A stretch of DNA of 64,000 bases. Source: GWE2-42-39 sp942493345. GTDB taxonomy: Bacteria > Bacteroidota > Bacteroidia > Bacteroidales > Prolixibacteraceae. A program made the translations under genes and the position numbers. Below are positions 44,950-53,818 of the stretch, one piece after another. Position 1 is the first letter of the stretch. The number at the start of each line of letters is the position of its first letter. Location of the stretch: the NCBI GenBank assembly GCA_942493345.1, contig OW818695.1, forward strand, positions 2,914,001-2,978,000, written 5' to 3'. The notes below the pieces were generated by a model. That model was not told the origin of the DNA, searched no databases, and worked only from the letters and a program-made list of their open reading frames with translations.

Positions 44950-47217
44950 TTATTTTGACAAAGAAAAAGGGGAGTCACTTTTTTCTATCCCCCGTGATTT
45001 ATTAGGTTGATTGCTCATCTCGAATTTCATTATTCCTCCATTCGCAATATCCTGATAACGAATAAAATTACGGGTGTAATTCTTGCCATTCAATTCTGCC
45101 GATTGGATATAAACATTCTCCTGATTATTGTTCTTTGCTTCAATGATAAATTGCTTTCCATCTTCCAGTGTAATGGTTGTTTTCTTAAATACAGGGCTTC
45201 CAAAAACGTACTCGTCGGTACCGGGGCAAACGCTGTAAAATCCCAAGGCGCTGAGTACATACCACGACGAAGTTTGTCCCTGATCTTCATCCCCCGGATA
45301 CCCATTCTCAGTAGCATTGTAAAGTTTGCCCATCACCGTGCGGATTCGCGCCTGTGCTTTCCATGGCACACCGGCATAATTGTACAAATAGATCATGTGC
45401 TGAATGGGTTGATTGCCATGTGCATACTGTCCCATTTCTGCAACTTCCATTTCCGTCATTTCATGTATTTTTCTTCTGTAAGTTCCAACCAGAACCGTAT
45501 TTGGAACAGAAAACACAGAGTCCATTTTTGCCACGAATTTTTCATTTCCACCCAACAATTTAATCAACCCTTGCGGATCGTGGAAAACAGACCAGAGATA
45601 GTGCCATGCATTTCCTTCAGTGTAAGGGCCTCCCCATTCGTAAGGACTGAAGTTCGGGGTCCAGTTTCCTGCTTCATCCCGTCCCCTCATGAATCCAACA
45701 CTTGGGTCGAACAGATTTTTGTAATTATACATTTGTCTTGAAAATACATCCTTGTAAAATGTATTTTGGGTCATATCGGCCAGTTTGTAACCACAAAAAT
45801 CATCGTACGCATATTCCAGTGTTTTGGCTGTCGATTCACCATATTTTGGATAAGGAACATATCCTAAAGTGTAATACTCTCTCCACCCGTGACGGCCATT
45901 TGCCGGGCCCCATGGACCTTTGTCCGTTGCTTCGTGATAATAGGCTTTTAATGCCTTTTGCGGATCAAAAGTACGCAAGCCTTTTGCCCATGCATCGGTC
46001 AAAAGCGAGATTGCGTGATTCCCGATCATACTTCCTGCTTCACCCGGGAATGACCAGGATGGTAACCATCCACATTGGTCGTACGCATCAAGCAGGGCTG
46101 CAACATAACGTCCGTGCATGGTTGGATGCAACAGTGCATTCAGTGGAAATTGCGCCCGGAAAGTATCCCAAAAACCGGTGTCGGTGTACAGATATCCCTG
46201 GTGGATTTTTCCGTCATACGGACTGAAATAATAGGGATTACCCTTATCATCCAGTTCATAAAACTTGCGCGAAAACAAGCTTGCCCGGAAATAACATGAA
46301 TAAAATGTTGCTATCTCGTCCTCTGTTCCTCCTTCTACCAAAATACGGCAGAAATGCTGGTTCCAAATTTCCCATGCGGCTGTTTTTGTTTCTTCAAGCG
46401 AATTAAACTGGCCCAACTCCGATTCCAGGTTTTGCTCAGCTTGCTCGTAACTAATATACGAAGAAGCTACTTTGGCCTGAACGCTGACCCCGTCATCAAA
46501 ACGGATCCATGCGCCAACGCCACGTCCTTCGCGCTCTTTTTCTCCGAGCCACTTTTCTCCATTCCGGTTTTCCCAGGTTCCGAACTCACGGATCGGTTTG
46601 TCAAATTGAATAACAAAGTAGTTCTTGAAGTTTTCTTTCAAGCCCCGGCCATTACGAACATAGCCCATAATTTTGTTTTTGCCGGGAAGTATTTTAACCA
46701 TACTCATTCCGGTGTATCCATCAAGAGTGATATATGCTCCAGCCGTCTTTGGAAACGAAAAACGAAGATGTGCGCCTCGTTCGGTTGGTGAAATCTCCGC
46801 AGTTATTTTATTATCGAATTTTACCTTGTAATAGTGCGGTTTTGCGATTTCATTATCATGACTAAACCGGGCCGCCCTCTTGTATTGATCCAGTGCAAGT
46901 TTTCCGGTTACCGGCATCAGAGAAAAAACACAATAGTCGTTTGTCCATGAGCTGCATTGATGAGCTTGCTGAAACCCTCTGATTGTATCTTTAAAAAACT
47001 GGTATTTCCAACCATCGCCATTAACGCCCGTTTGAGGAGTCCAGGTATGCATACCAAATGGCAGCGCCGTTGTTGGATAGGTATTGCCTCTTGTCAGTTC
47101 AAATTTCGAGTTGGTGCCTTGTAAGGTATTGACATATTTTACGAGATCTAATGGTTTCGTGGCCCACAAGGTGTTTATACCAACAATAAAAAGGGATAGT
47201 AAAAATAGTTTTCTCAT
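44950..47217 (-). CDS. GH92 alpha-mannosidase (first copy)
   Basis: 755 aa exo-acting, calcium-dependent inverting alpha-mannosidase of GH92, exported (signal RKLFLLSLFIVGINTLWA; start at 47217 chosen over 47244). Family plan: N-terminal beta-sandwich (YVNTLQGTNSKFELTRGNTYPTTALPFGMHTWTPQTG region), then (alpha/alpha)6 barrel. Catalytic acid motif TEGNAWHYLWSVFHD and base motif PGDEDQGQTSSWYVLSALGFYSVCPG are complete. No Cys after the signal, so periplasmic rather than lipid-anchored. Shares the locus with a second GH92 (48804-51086); each probably has a different linkage preference (alpha-1,2, 1,3 or 1,6), which sequence alone does not give. Confidence 0.95.
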   Translation of the reverse strand: MRKLFLLSLFIVGINTLWATKPLDLVKYVNTLQGTNSKFELTRGNTYPTTALPFGMHTWTPQTGVNGDGWKYQFFKDTIRGFQQAHQCSSWTNDYCVFSLMPVTGKLALDQYKRAARFSHDNEIAKPHYYKVKFDNKITAEISPTERGAHLRFSFPKTAGAYITLDGYTGMSMVKILPGKNKIMGYVRNGRGLKENFKNYFVIQFDKPIREFGTWENRNGEKWLGEKEREGRGVGAWIRFDDGVSVQAKVASSYISYEQAEQNLESELGQFNSLEETKTAAWEIWNQHFCRILVEGGTEDEIATFYSCYFRASLFSRKFYELDDKGNPYYFSPYDGKIHQGYLYTDTGFWDTFRAQFPLNALLHPTMHGRYVAALLDAYDQCGWLPSWSFPGEAGSMIGNHAISLLTDAWAKGLRTFDPQKALKAYYHEATDKGPWGPANGRHGWREYYTLGYVPYPKYGESTAKTLEYAYDDFCGYKLADMTQNTFYKDVFSRQMYNYKNLFDPSVGFMRGRDEAGNWTPNFSPYEWGGPYTEGNAWHYLWSVFHDPQGLIKLLGGNEKFVAKMDSVFSVPNTVLVGTYRRKIHEMTEMEVAEMGQYAHGNQPIQHMIYLYNYAGVPWKAQARIRTVMGKLYNATENGYPGDEDQGQTSSWYVLSALGFYSVCPGTDEYVFGSPVFKKTTITLEDGKQFIIEAKNNNQENVYIQSAELNGKNYTRNFIRYQDIANGGIMKFEMSNQPNKSRGIEKSDSPFSLSK

Positions 47218-47320
47218 GTTTATATCGATTTTATTAAAAAACACAATATCATATTTTGAATTTTCAGTAGTGATTTTTACAGAAAAAAATCCTGTCCCAT
47301 TTCAGCAAATAAGAATGTTT

Positions 47321-47358
47321 TTCAGTTCTAAAAATATGTACCTGTTTTTAGAACTGAA
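47321..47358 (-). other. Perfect 14-bp hairpin at a stop codon, no T tract
   Basis: Arms 47321-47334 and 47345-47358 are exact complements (TTCAGTTCTAAAAA and TTTTTAGAACTGAA), loop 10 nt. The minus-strand 5' arm includes the stop codon of the lipoprotein gene (47348-47350). What follows on the minus strand is A-rich, so not a standard terminator; an mRNA stabilising or processing structure is possible. Confidence 0.65.
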
Positions 47359-48691
47359 CGGTGTATAAAAGTTCGCCCTTTTCCCCATTTTGATTTCCTT
47401 GTGACGGCAAGAAACTGGTAACTGCAAATTTTTCCGGTTCAACCAGGGTAATGCCCGGGTTAGCGAAAGATGTTGAGCCTAAGGGTGTTTCAGGATTCAA
47501 TGTGTAATAGAACGCGCCATTGCCAAATAACAAGCGCCAACTGCTCCAATCGCCGGAAGTTATCTGGGCTTCCTGCAATACCCAATCTCCGGAGTGAGAA
47601 AATGCGCTTCGGCCACCAATATTTCCTTTGTATCCCATTTCCTGGATGATGAAATTTGACACTTCATCTTTCCATGTTCTCCAGTCAGAGAAATTCTGCA
47701 AGATACCAAATGCCTGCTGGTCGCGAATCCCATTGTCGTAATAATGATAACCAATTACGATGTGAGAAGAGGAAGGGCTGGCGCCTTCTATTTTTCGAAT
47801 ATCCGGGGTTCCTTCCGCTAAATTTGAGAAACTTTGCGAAATTGATTTGTCGTTGGACGGATTGTTTGCAATCAAATTGGCATACGAAGAATAATACCTG
47901 ATTCGAATATTGTTTGAGCCCTGAACAGGGTCTTGTTCATTGGCAACGATGTACCCGTTACCCCATTTTTTGATATCACCCTGATGTGCCCGATCTCCCA
48001 ATTCGACTATATTCGTCCAGCTTTTAAGGTCGTTACTACCTGCAAGATATAGTTTAAACTGGTTCGTACTTGCCATTGCATGATACACTCCCAAGTAGGT
48101 GTATGCTTCATCCGCTTTTTCAATTCTTAAAACATCCATCACTGAATTTCGGTTGTCTTTTAAATCAAAAGATGGGTTGCCGCTTTTTATACCATTGAAT
48201 TTATCAATTTTCAACCTGGTTGAACTGTTTTGATAAAACCACCATCCATAAGCAATATTCAGATTTCGAGCGTTGCTTTTTATCTGAAATTGCGATGCAG
48301 GTAAACCCATCTTTGTTGCATTTAACCCGATAATGAAATTCCGATATTCTTCTATTGTCATGGTTGATAACTGCTGTGCATTAAATATACCGGCATCCAG
48401 CAAAAATTTGTACATCATTGCGCCCCATGACAGATCGTAGTCACTCGTTTCCTGCAATGAAGGCGACGAATTGTTACACTTATCGTCCAACGTCGAGATC
48501 AGTGAATTTCGCAAATCGGCATACGGCATCGACATGATCGATGGTATTGGTGACCATCCGGTGTACATTAATGTTTTTACCAGGATATTCTCATTCTTTA
48601 TAAGCGTTTTGGGTACTATCTCATTGCTCTCTTTTGAACAACTAGGTATAAACAAGGAGAATACAATTATTACCAAGATCAATTTTTTCAT
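47348..48691 (-). CDS. Uncharacterised lipoprotein of the glycan locus, beta-propeller-like
   Basis: 447 aa; I do not recognise the family. Lipoprotein signal (KKLILVIIVFSLFIPSC, Cys17 followed by SKES) so it is membrane-anchored, probably surface-exposed. Residues ~25-150 are mixed helix/strand. From ~155 on there are repeated strand-turn units with aromatic and Asp-Trp features (YTYLGVYHAMASTNQFKLYLAGSNDLKSWTNI, GDIKKWGNGYIVANEQDP, GIRDQQAFGILQNFSDWRTWKDEV, GDWVLQEAQITSGDWSSWRLLFG; ends of each), the look of a five-bladed propeller such as GH43/GH130-type enzymes or of a glycan-binding protein. It lies between two GH92 genes and has its own hairpins on either side. Confidence 0.8.
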   Translation of the reverse strand: MKKLILVIIVFSLFIPSCSKESNEIVPKTLIKNENILVKTLMYTGWSPIPSIMSMPYADLRNSLISTLDDKCNNSSPSLQETSDYDLSWGAMMYKFLLDAGIFNAQQLSTMTIEEYRNFIIGLNATKMGLPASQFQIKSNARNLNIAYGWWFYQNSSTRLKIDKFNGIKSGNPSFDLKDNRNSVMDVLRIEKADEAYTYLGVYHAMASTNQFKLYLAGSNDLKSWTNIVELGDRAHQGDIKKWGNGYIVANEQDPVQGSNNIRIRYYSSYANLIANNPSNDKSISQSFSNLAEGTPDIRKIEGASPSSSHIVIGYHYYDNGIRDQQAFGILQNFSDWRTWKDEVSNFIIQEMGYKGNIGGRSAFSHSGDWVLQEAQITSGDWSSWRLLFGNGAFYYTLNPETPLGSTSFANPGITLVEPEKFAVTSFLPSQGNQNGEKGELLYTVQF

Positions 48692-48713
48692 TTTACCGGA
48701 ATTTTTTTTATGA

Positions 48714-48756
48714 GCATCGAAGATTTTATCCTAAATACGGGCAAAATCTTCGATGC
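48714..48756 (-). other. Perfect 14-bp hairpin between GH92 and lipoprotein genes, no T tract
   Basis: Arms GCATCGAAGATTTT (48714-48727) and AAAATCTTCGATGC (48743-48756), 15-nt loop. It lies 47 nt after the GH92 stop and 22 nt before the lipoprotein ATG on the minus strand, and is followed by an A run rather than T. Confidence 0.7.
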
Positions 48757-48803
48757 ACCGACTAGCAATCAAAAGACAACATTACACACGAACATCCAGT
48801 ATA

Positions 48804-51086
48804 TTACTTTTCATTTGAGAATGAATACGGGAAATCAGTCTCTTTTGTCCCGCGATTCATATTTGGTTTTACACCCATTCCGATTTTAATATTTACACCT
48901 TTTACTAACGATGAATAATTGTAGTAATTTTTGCTATACGCTTTCCCGTTTAGTTCGACAGACTGGACATATTTGTTGTCGGCACTATTTTCCGGAGCAT
49001 CGATCACAATGGTTTTCCCATTTTCCAGCTTAACGGTAATTTTTTTAAATAATGGCGCTCCGATTACATATTGATCGGTAGCTGGTGTTACCGGGTAAAA
49101 GCCCATCGAGCTGAATACATACCAGGCCGAGGTTTGACCGTTGTCCTCATCGCCACAATAGCCATCGGCTTGTGGGGTGTACATGCGGTTCATAACTTCA
49201 CGCACCCAGTATTGCGTTTTCCAGGGTTGACCGGCATAATTGTATAAATAAACCATGTGTTGAATGGGTTGGTTTCCATGTGCATAATTGCCCATGTTCA
49301 TGATTTGCATTTCCCTGATCTCGTGAATTACCTGATGGTAATATGAATCATCGAAAATAGGTGGCACCACAAAAACCGAATCCAACATGCCAACAAATTT
49401 TTCCTTGCCTCCCATCAGCCCGACAAGACCTTGCACATCGTGGAAAACCGACCATGTATAATGCCAGCTGTTTCCTTCAGTAAAAGCATCGCCCCATTTA
49501 AACGGACTGAAAGGCGACTGGAACGAACCGTCTTTATTTTTACCGCGCATCAAATTGCTTTCTTTATCAAAAACATTCCGAAAATTTTGAGAGCGTTTGG
49601 CGAAAATTTCAATTTCTTTTTCTGGTTTTCCGAGCGATTTACCCAGTTGGTAAATACAGAAATCGGCAAAAGCATATTCCAACGTACGGGCTACATTTTC
49701 ATTGACTCCCACATTGTAAGGAACATACCCGAGTTGATTGTAGTAATCGACGCCAAAACGGCCAACCGAATGCATTGGCCCCGCGTTTTCCGCATTTTTC
49801 AGCAATCCCTGCCATAATATTTCGATATCGTAATTGCGGCATCCTTTAAGCCAGGCGTCAGCAACCAAGGTGGCAGAGTTCGATCCGATCATGCAATTGC
49901 GATGCCCGGGGCTGGCCCATTCCGGGAGCCATCCGCTTTCTTTATACGCGTTTACCAAACCAGCCTGAATTTTTTCATTCAACGAAGGATACATCAGGTT
50001 AAAAAATGGGAAAACAGCCCGAAAGGTGTCCCAAAAACCATTGTCGGTAAACATGTATCCCGGCAGTACCTCGCCATTGTATGGACTGTAATGAACGACA
50101 TCTCCATTTTTATCAATCTCGTAAAACTTACGCGGGAAAAGCAACACGCGATATAGGCATGAGTAAAAAGTTTTTATTTGATCGTCGGTTCCTCCTTCAA
50201 CTGCAATTCGCGAAAGTTCTTTATTCCAAACAGCTGCGCCTTTTTCTTTAACTTGATCAAAAGAGTCTGTTCCCAGTTCGTTCAGGTTTCGCTCAGCCTG
50301 CTCGTAACTAATAAAAGAAGAGGCAACGCGAGCATGTATTTTTTCACCTTTTCTGGTTTTAAATTGAATGGCTGCGCCAACATGGTCTTCCTGTAATTCA
50401 GTTACCCCTTCAACCACCTGATCTTTATTCCAGACAGAACTTTTTGCAAAAGACTTGTCGAAAACGATAACAAAGTAGTTTTTAAAGTTTTCTGGAACTC
50501 CGCCACTATTGCGGGTTGTATACCCCATAATTTTATTTTCGGAAGGGATTAGTTTTACATACGAGCCGCGATCAAAAGCATCGACCAGTACCCATGATTT
50601 CTCATTCTCCGGAAAAGTAAACCGGAACATCGCTGCCCTTTCGGTAGGAGTAATTTCGGTGGTTACATCGTAATCGGTCAGGTACGCTTTGTAATAATGA
50701 GGTTTGGCGGTTTCTGCTTTGTGCGAAAACCAACTGGCACGATCTTCTCCTTTTATTTTCAATTCTCCCGTCAGCGGGAAGAGTGAAAATTGGCCATAAT
50801 CATTAATCCACGGACTGGGTTGATGTGTTTGCTTGAAGCCCTGAATTTTGTACGCATCGTAAGAATAGACCCAGCCATCACCCATTTTATTGGTTTGTGG
50901 AGTCCAGAAATTCATGCCCCAAGGCAAAGCAATGGCGGGGTAAGTATTACCGGTTGATAATTTAAACTCAGAATCTGTTCCCATCAAAGTGTTCACATAA
51001 TCGACAGGATGCAGTTCCTGTGCCTTTACTGGCGATCCAAACACACAAAACAAAAAGGCATTTAAAAAAATAATTTTGATCCTCAT
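48804..51086 (-). CDS. GH92 alpha-mannosidase (second copy)
   Basis: 760 aa, signal peptide KIIFLNAFLFCVFGSPVKAQ, then YVNTLMGTDSEFKLSTGNTYPAIALPWGMNFWTPQTN. Catalytic motifs are intact: TEGNSWHYTWSVFHD for the acid, YCGDEDNGQTSAWYVFSSMGFYPV for the base and calcium site. Clearly a paralogue of 44950-47217 but diverged along its whole length, so an old duplication or independent recruitment. The leader carries copy B of the shared element (51220-51289), 133 nt before the ATG, and no gene-to-gene overlap with the upstream 733-aa gene, which suggests it can be expressed from its own promoter. Confidence 0.95.
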   Translation of the reverse strand: MRIKIIFLNAFLFCVFGSPVKAQELHPVDYVNTLMGTDSEFKLSTGNTYPAIALPWGMNFWTPQTNKMGDGWVYSYDAYKIQGFKQTHQPSPWINDYGQFSLFPLTGELKIKGEDRASWFSHKAETAKPHYYKAYLTDYDVTTEITPTERAAMFRFTFPENEKSWVLVDAFDRGSYVKLIPSENKIMGYTTRNSGGVPENFKNYFVIVFDKSFAKSSVWNKDQVVEGVTELQEDHVGAAIQFKTRKGEKIHARVASSFISYEQAERNLNELGTDSFDQVKEKGAAVWNKELSRIAVEGGTDDQIKTFYSCLYRVLLFPRKFYEIDKNGDVVHYSPYNGEVLPGYMFTDNGFWDTFRAVFPFFNLMYPSLNEKIQAGLVNAYKESGWLPEWASPGHRNCMIGSNSATLVADAWLKGCRNYDIEILWQGLLKNAENAGPMHSVGRFGVDYYNQLGYVPYNVGVNENVARTLEYAFADFCIYQLGKSLGKPEKEIEIFAKRSQNFRNVFDKESNLMRGKNKDGSFQSPFSPFKWGDAFTEGNSWHYTWSVFHDVQGLVGLMGGKEKFVGMLDSVFVVPPIFDDSYYHQVIHEIREMQIMNMGNYAHGNQPIQHMVYLYNYAGQPWKTQYWVREVMNRMYTPQADGYCGDEDNGQTSAWYVFSSMGFYPVTPATDQYVIGAPLFKKITVKLENGKTIVIDAPENSADNKYVQSVELNGKAYSKNYYNYSSLVKGVNIKIGMGVKPNMNRGTKETDFPYSFSNEK

Positions 51087-51219
51087 ATTTTTACTTTTTT
51101 AATGAAATATACATCTGCTGGAGTATCTTTTAAAATTTCTGATTGTTCCCAAATCGTATCTTTTTTCTCAAAAAACCATTGTTCCAGGGTTGCCGACCGA
51201 ATAACTCGATTATACCATA

Positions 51220-51289
51220 AACTTGTTTAAAGTTGAAACCATGTTTATAGGTTCCTCTTCATTTCTAAATATCGAAATATCACAAATGT
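51220..51289 (-). repeat. Leader element, copy B (shared with 509-605)
   Basis: Minus-strand sequence matches copy A: ACATTTGTGATATTTCGATA at its 5' end, then TTTAGAAATGAAGAGG, and GTTTCAACTTTAAACAAGTT at its 3' end. Copy A has 28 extra bases in the middle. The 3' end is an inverted repeat AACTT-TAAAC-AAGTT. It ends 133 nt before the GH92 ATG (51086). Confidence 0.8.
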
Positions 51290-51464
51290 ACCTGCGATCG
51301 AATTTCTTATTTTATTACAGCCACTAGAACAAATAGTTACACTCATTCATTGATGCCCAACTTTTAACAACTTTAATAATAATTCAGGAATAATGGTTCA
51401 TAATCCGAATCGTGAAATTTCTCCACTTTAAATAGGATGCAGGCATTCGCTTTTTTTGTGCTAT

Positions 51465-51526
51465 CCATTGAATGGAGTATTTCAATGGAAGTCCACAAGG
51501 ATTACTCAACGAATAATCCTTGTGGA
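51465..51526 (-). other. Two consecutive hairpins after the 733-aa gene, no T tract
   Basis: Hairpin 1: arms 51492-51504 and 51514-51526 (TCCACAAGGATTA and its complement), 5 nt after the stop codon. Hairpin 2: CCATTGAA/TTCAATGG at 51465-51472 and 51481-51488. The minus strand then becomes A-rich. Could be a 3'-end protecting structure or a non-canonical terminator. Confidence 0.6.
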
Positions 51527-51531
51527 GTATA

Positions 51532-53733
51532 CTACCAACTAAAACTTACCTTAACTCCGGCAGGATTATTTTCAAAATGCAACAAACTTGTTTTGCTTTC
51601 TTCATCCCATTCCCAAACAGCATCATTCAATTTATTTCCTGTAGCATCTGAAATGTGACATTCTTTGGGCGTTTTGGGTAACAGTATCCGCATGACATTT
51701 GTTGTATTCAGTGGACTTTTCGTAATAAAGGAATAGCTTCCTTTTTCCACCTGTTCGTCATAAACGCGAGATGCAGCAGCCAAAACTTGTGGTTTTTTCT
51801 GATCTGGCACACGATCTACATTCAATAAAAAAGCCTGCTCGCCGGAAAAAACTTTCTTCTCATTGACAACAGGTAATTCAGGATCAAACAAATCGATCAA
51901 CCTCCCTTTTTGAATATATGGCTCATCGCTGACGCCTTCGTCCAGAACAGAAATAAGGTCATAAACTCCCCGCTCGAGATAAAAATTGTTTTTATAAACA
52001 AATGTTCCGGCTTTCGCTGTTTGTTCGTACAGCCGTTTTACAATACTTACAAATTCCTGATCCTTTTCGGCTTCTAATACAAATTCTTTAGGATCCTGCC
52101 GGATAATATAAACGGTTCCATCTCCATATTTGTATTCCCCATTTTTGTCGGACGTTTTGATATTTAACTGTTCAAACAAATGGTCTGATGCGACTTTATA
52201 TTGCATCGCCCCCGTGTTCCACCATTCCTGAACACTCTGGAAAGGATCTATATCCCGGCCACAATATACAAGTACACCCCCCTTTTTTACCCACTCTGCA
52301 ATGTGTTTATGACCTTCCGGAGTGGAAGGTTTCATGTTGGAGTACGACATGATCAGTATTTTTGTGTCTTTCCATGATTCCGGATAAGAAACATTTTCAA
52401 AATGCATTGTTTTTACAGGAACTCCTCGTTTCAAGAAAGGTAAAGCCTGCCCATAAAAATTGGAGAAACTCGGGTCTTCATATCCCTGATGTGTTGGAAA
52501 ACGCTGGAACATCAACGAATTTGCCATCAACACACTAATGCCGGCAGAGCCTGTCAATTTATTTTCCGACAGCGGCATATCATTCAACGAATTGATCATA
52601 ACCTGCATTTGGGTCGAATAGAAACGTGGAATCCGTTCTTTTTTATCGCTGTTGGCGCTTGTCTTATAAAGGCCTTCATAAATCCGGTCGGGCCATGGCA
52701 TTACTTCATAATTTGCGATATTTGGGTATAACAACTTCGCTGTAAAAGTTGCTTGGTAATTTTTCTTGTAATCTACCCAATCACGAGGCCAATCTTCAAT
52801 TGGGTCGGTAAGAAAGAACATTTTCCGATCGGTTGGGGCAGTCATCGATTCCATCGAACCATATTCCAGGTAGGCCGTTTCAAACACCCGCTCTTTCTGT
52901 TTGCCGTTAAAATAGTTTGGGGTGCGTGAAGTGCCTGTCCATACCTGAGCAATATAGCCATCCACCGAAGGGAGAGATGCCAGGCTGGCTTCCGGGCTAA
53001 CGATTTGCCATTGCGAATAATTGACCAAAGAATGCGTTGGTACATAACAGCGTACATCCATTCCTTTACTTCTTCCATATTCTTTTGCGTAAGTAAAGCA
53101 TTCGTCTAAGGCACGGTAATACAGATGATATTTTAATTTATTGGATAAATATGTGTTTTCGGGCGACTCGTGTTGAGGACGCCAGTCGAACCCATAATAG
53201 TCTTTCCACTCTCTTTTAAATGCTTCACTGTATCCTGCACGTGCCCAAAATTCGGGTTCTTCCAGAAAGATGGCATCGATGCCGGCATCGATTACTCGTT
53301 TAATCTGAGTTGCCTTTATATACTTGATGTAGTTTTTTGTTGGAACAATATACGGAACCATCCGTCCATGCCAAATAGTATCACCACGTTGTGTTACCTG
53401 TCCTTCATCTAAATGAGGTTTGCCGTCCCATTTCCCGGTAAAATAATCCTGATATTCACCCCAGGCAATCCCGGTCATAAAATGAGTGATATATCCCCTG
53501 TCTCGCCAGGTCTGAACACGTTTTTCAAATGTCATATCACTATTTCGGTGATGGTCTCTGACACTATATACGATCGCAACATCGGCCCTGACATCTGTTA
53601 CCGGTTTCCATGGACTGGATGTCTGGAATGCTGTTTTCTCTTTTTTCTTAGGGTTCTCGATCAAGGTACTGGTTGCAAAAGCTACAACAACCAAAGCCCC
53701 TAAAGTAATACACACAAAATGTTTAATTTTCAT
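51532..53733 (-). CDS. Putative barrel-type glycosidase of unassigned family
   Basis: 733 aa; I do not recognise a named family. N-terminal membrane anchor or signal (FVCITLGALVVVAFATSTL). Residues ~45-370 read like a (beta/alpha)8 barrel: ADVAIVYSVRDHH, GYITHFMTGIAWGEYQDYF, DAGIDAIFLEEPEFWARAGYSE (Glu158, Glu159, Glu161), DVRCYVPTHSLVNYSQW, RKMFFLTDPIEDWPRDW. Residues ~430-510 look like a flavodoxin/GATase-like domain (KILIMSYSNMKPSTPEGHKHIAEWVKKGGVLVYCGRDIDP; ends given), and the C-terminus is beta-rich. Barrel plus trimerisation-like domain plus beta end is the GH42-type layout. Position after susD/DUF3823 and before GH92 suggests a glycan-active enzyme (inference). Confidence 0.75.
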   Translation of the reverse strand: MKIKHFVCITLGALVVVAFATSTLIENPKKKEKTAFQTSSPWKPVTDVRADVAIVYSVRDHHRNSDMTFEKRVQTWRDRGYITHFMTGIAWGEYQDYFTGKWDGKPHLDEGQVTQRGDTIWHGRMVPYIVPTKNYIKYIKATQIKRVIDAGIDAIFLEEPEFWARAGYSEAFKREWKDYYGFDWRPQHESPENTYLSNKLKYHLYYRALDECFTYAKEYGRSKGMDVRCYVPTHSLVNYSQWQIVSPEASLASLPSVDGYIAQVWTGTSRTPNYFNGKQKERVFETAYLEYGSMESMTAPTDRKMFFLTDPIEDWPRDWVDYKKNYQATFTAKLLYPNIANYEVMPWPDRIYEGLYKTSANSDKKERIPRFYSTQMQVMINSLNDMPLSENKLTGSAGISVLMANSLMFQRFPTHQGYEDPSFSNFYGQALPFLKRGVPVKTMHFENVSYPESWKDTKILIMSYSNMKPSTPEGHKHIAEWVKKGGVLVYCGRDIDPFQSVQEWWNTGAMQYKVASDHLFEQLNIKTSDKNGEYKYGDGTVYIIRQDPKEFVLEAEKDQEFVSIVKRLYEQTAKAGTFVYKNNFYLERGVYDLISVLDEGVSDEPYIQKGRLIDLFDPELPVVNEKKVFSGEQAFLLNVDRVPDQKKPQVLAAASRVYDEQVEKGSYSFITKSPLNTTNVMRILLPKTPKECHISDATGNKLNDAVWEWDEESKTSLLHFENNPAGVKVSFSW

Positions 53734-53747
53734 GATTTTATGGTATT

Positions 53748-53792
53748 AAAATAAAAGAAGCCATCTCAACTCAAATAAAATGAGATGGCTTC
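53748..53792 (-). terminator. Terminator or attenuator after the susCD-DUF3823 unit
   Basis: Perfect 12-bp stem GAAGCCATCTCA/TGAGATGGCTTC (53757-53768, 53781-53792), loop 12 nt, followed on the minus strand by TTTTATTTT. It lies 26 nt after the DUF3823 stop and just before the 733-aa gene, so enzyme expression downstream may be reduced relative to susCD. Confidence 0.85.
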
Positions 53793-53818
53793 CAATTATC
53801 ATTGTTAGTAATTATTTT

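Larger units (their letters stand above)
51087..51531. other. 445-nt spacer before the second GH92 gene
   Basis: Contains two hairpins just after the stop of the 733-aa gene (51465-51488, 51492-51526) and copy B of the leader element (51220-51289). No coding sequence seen. The length is unusual for an operon interior and suggests a separate promoter or regulatory leader. Confidence 0.6.
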
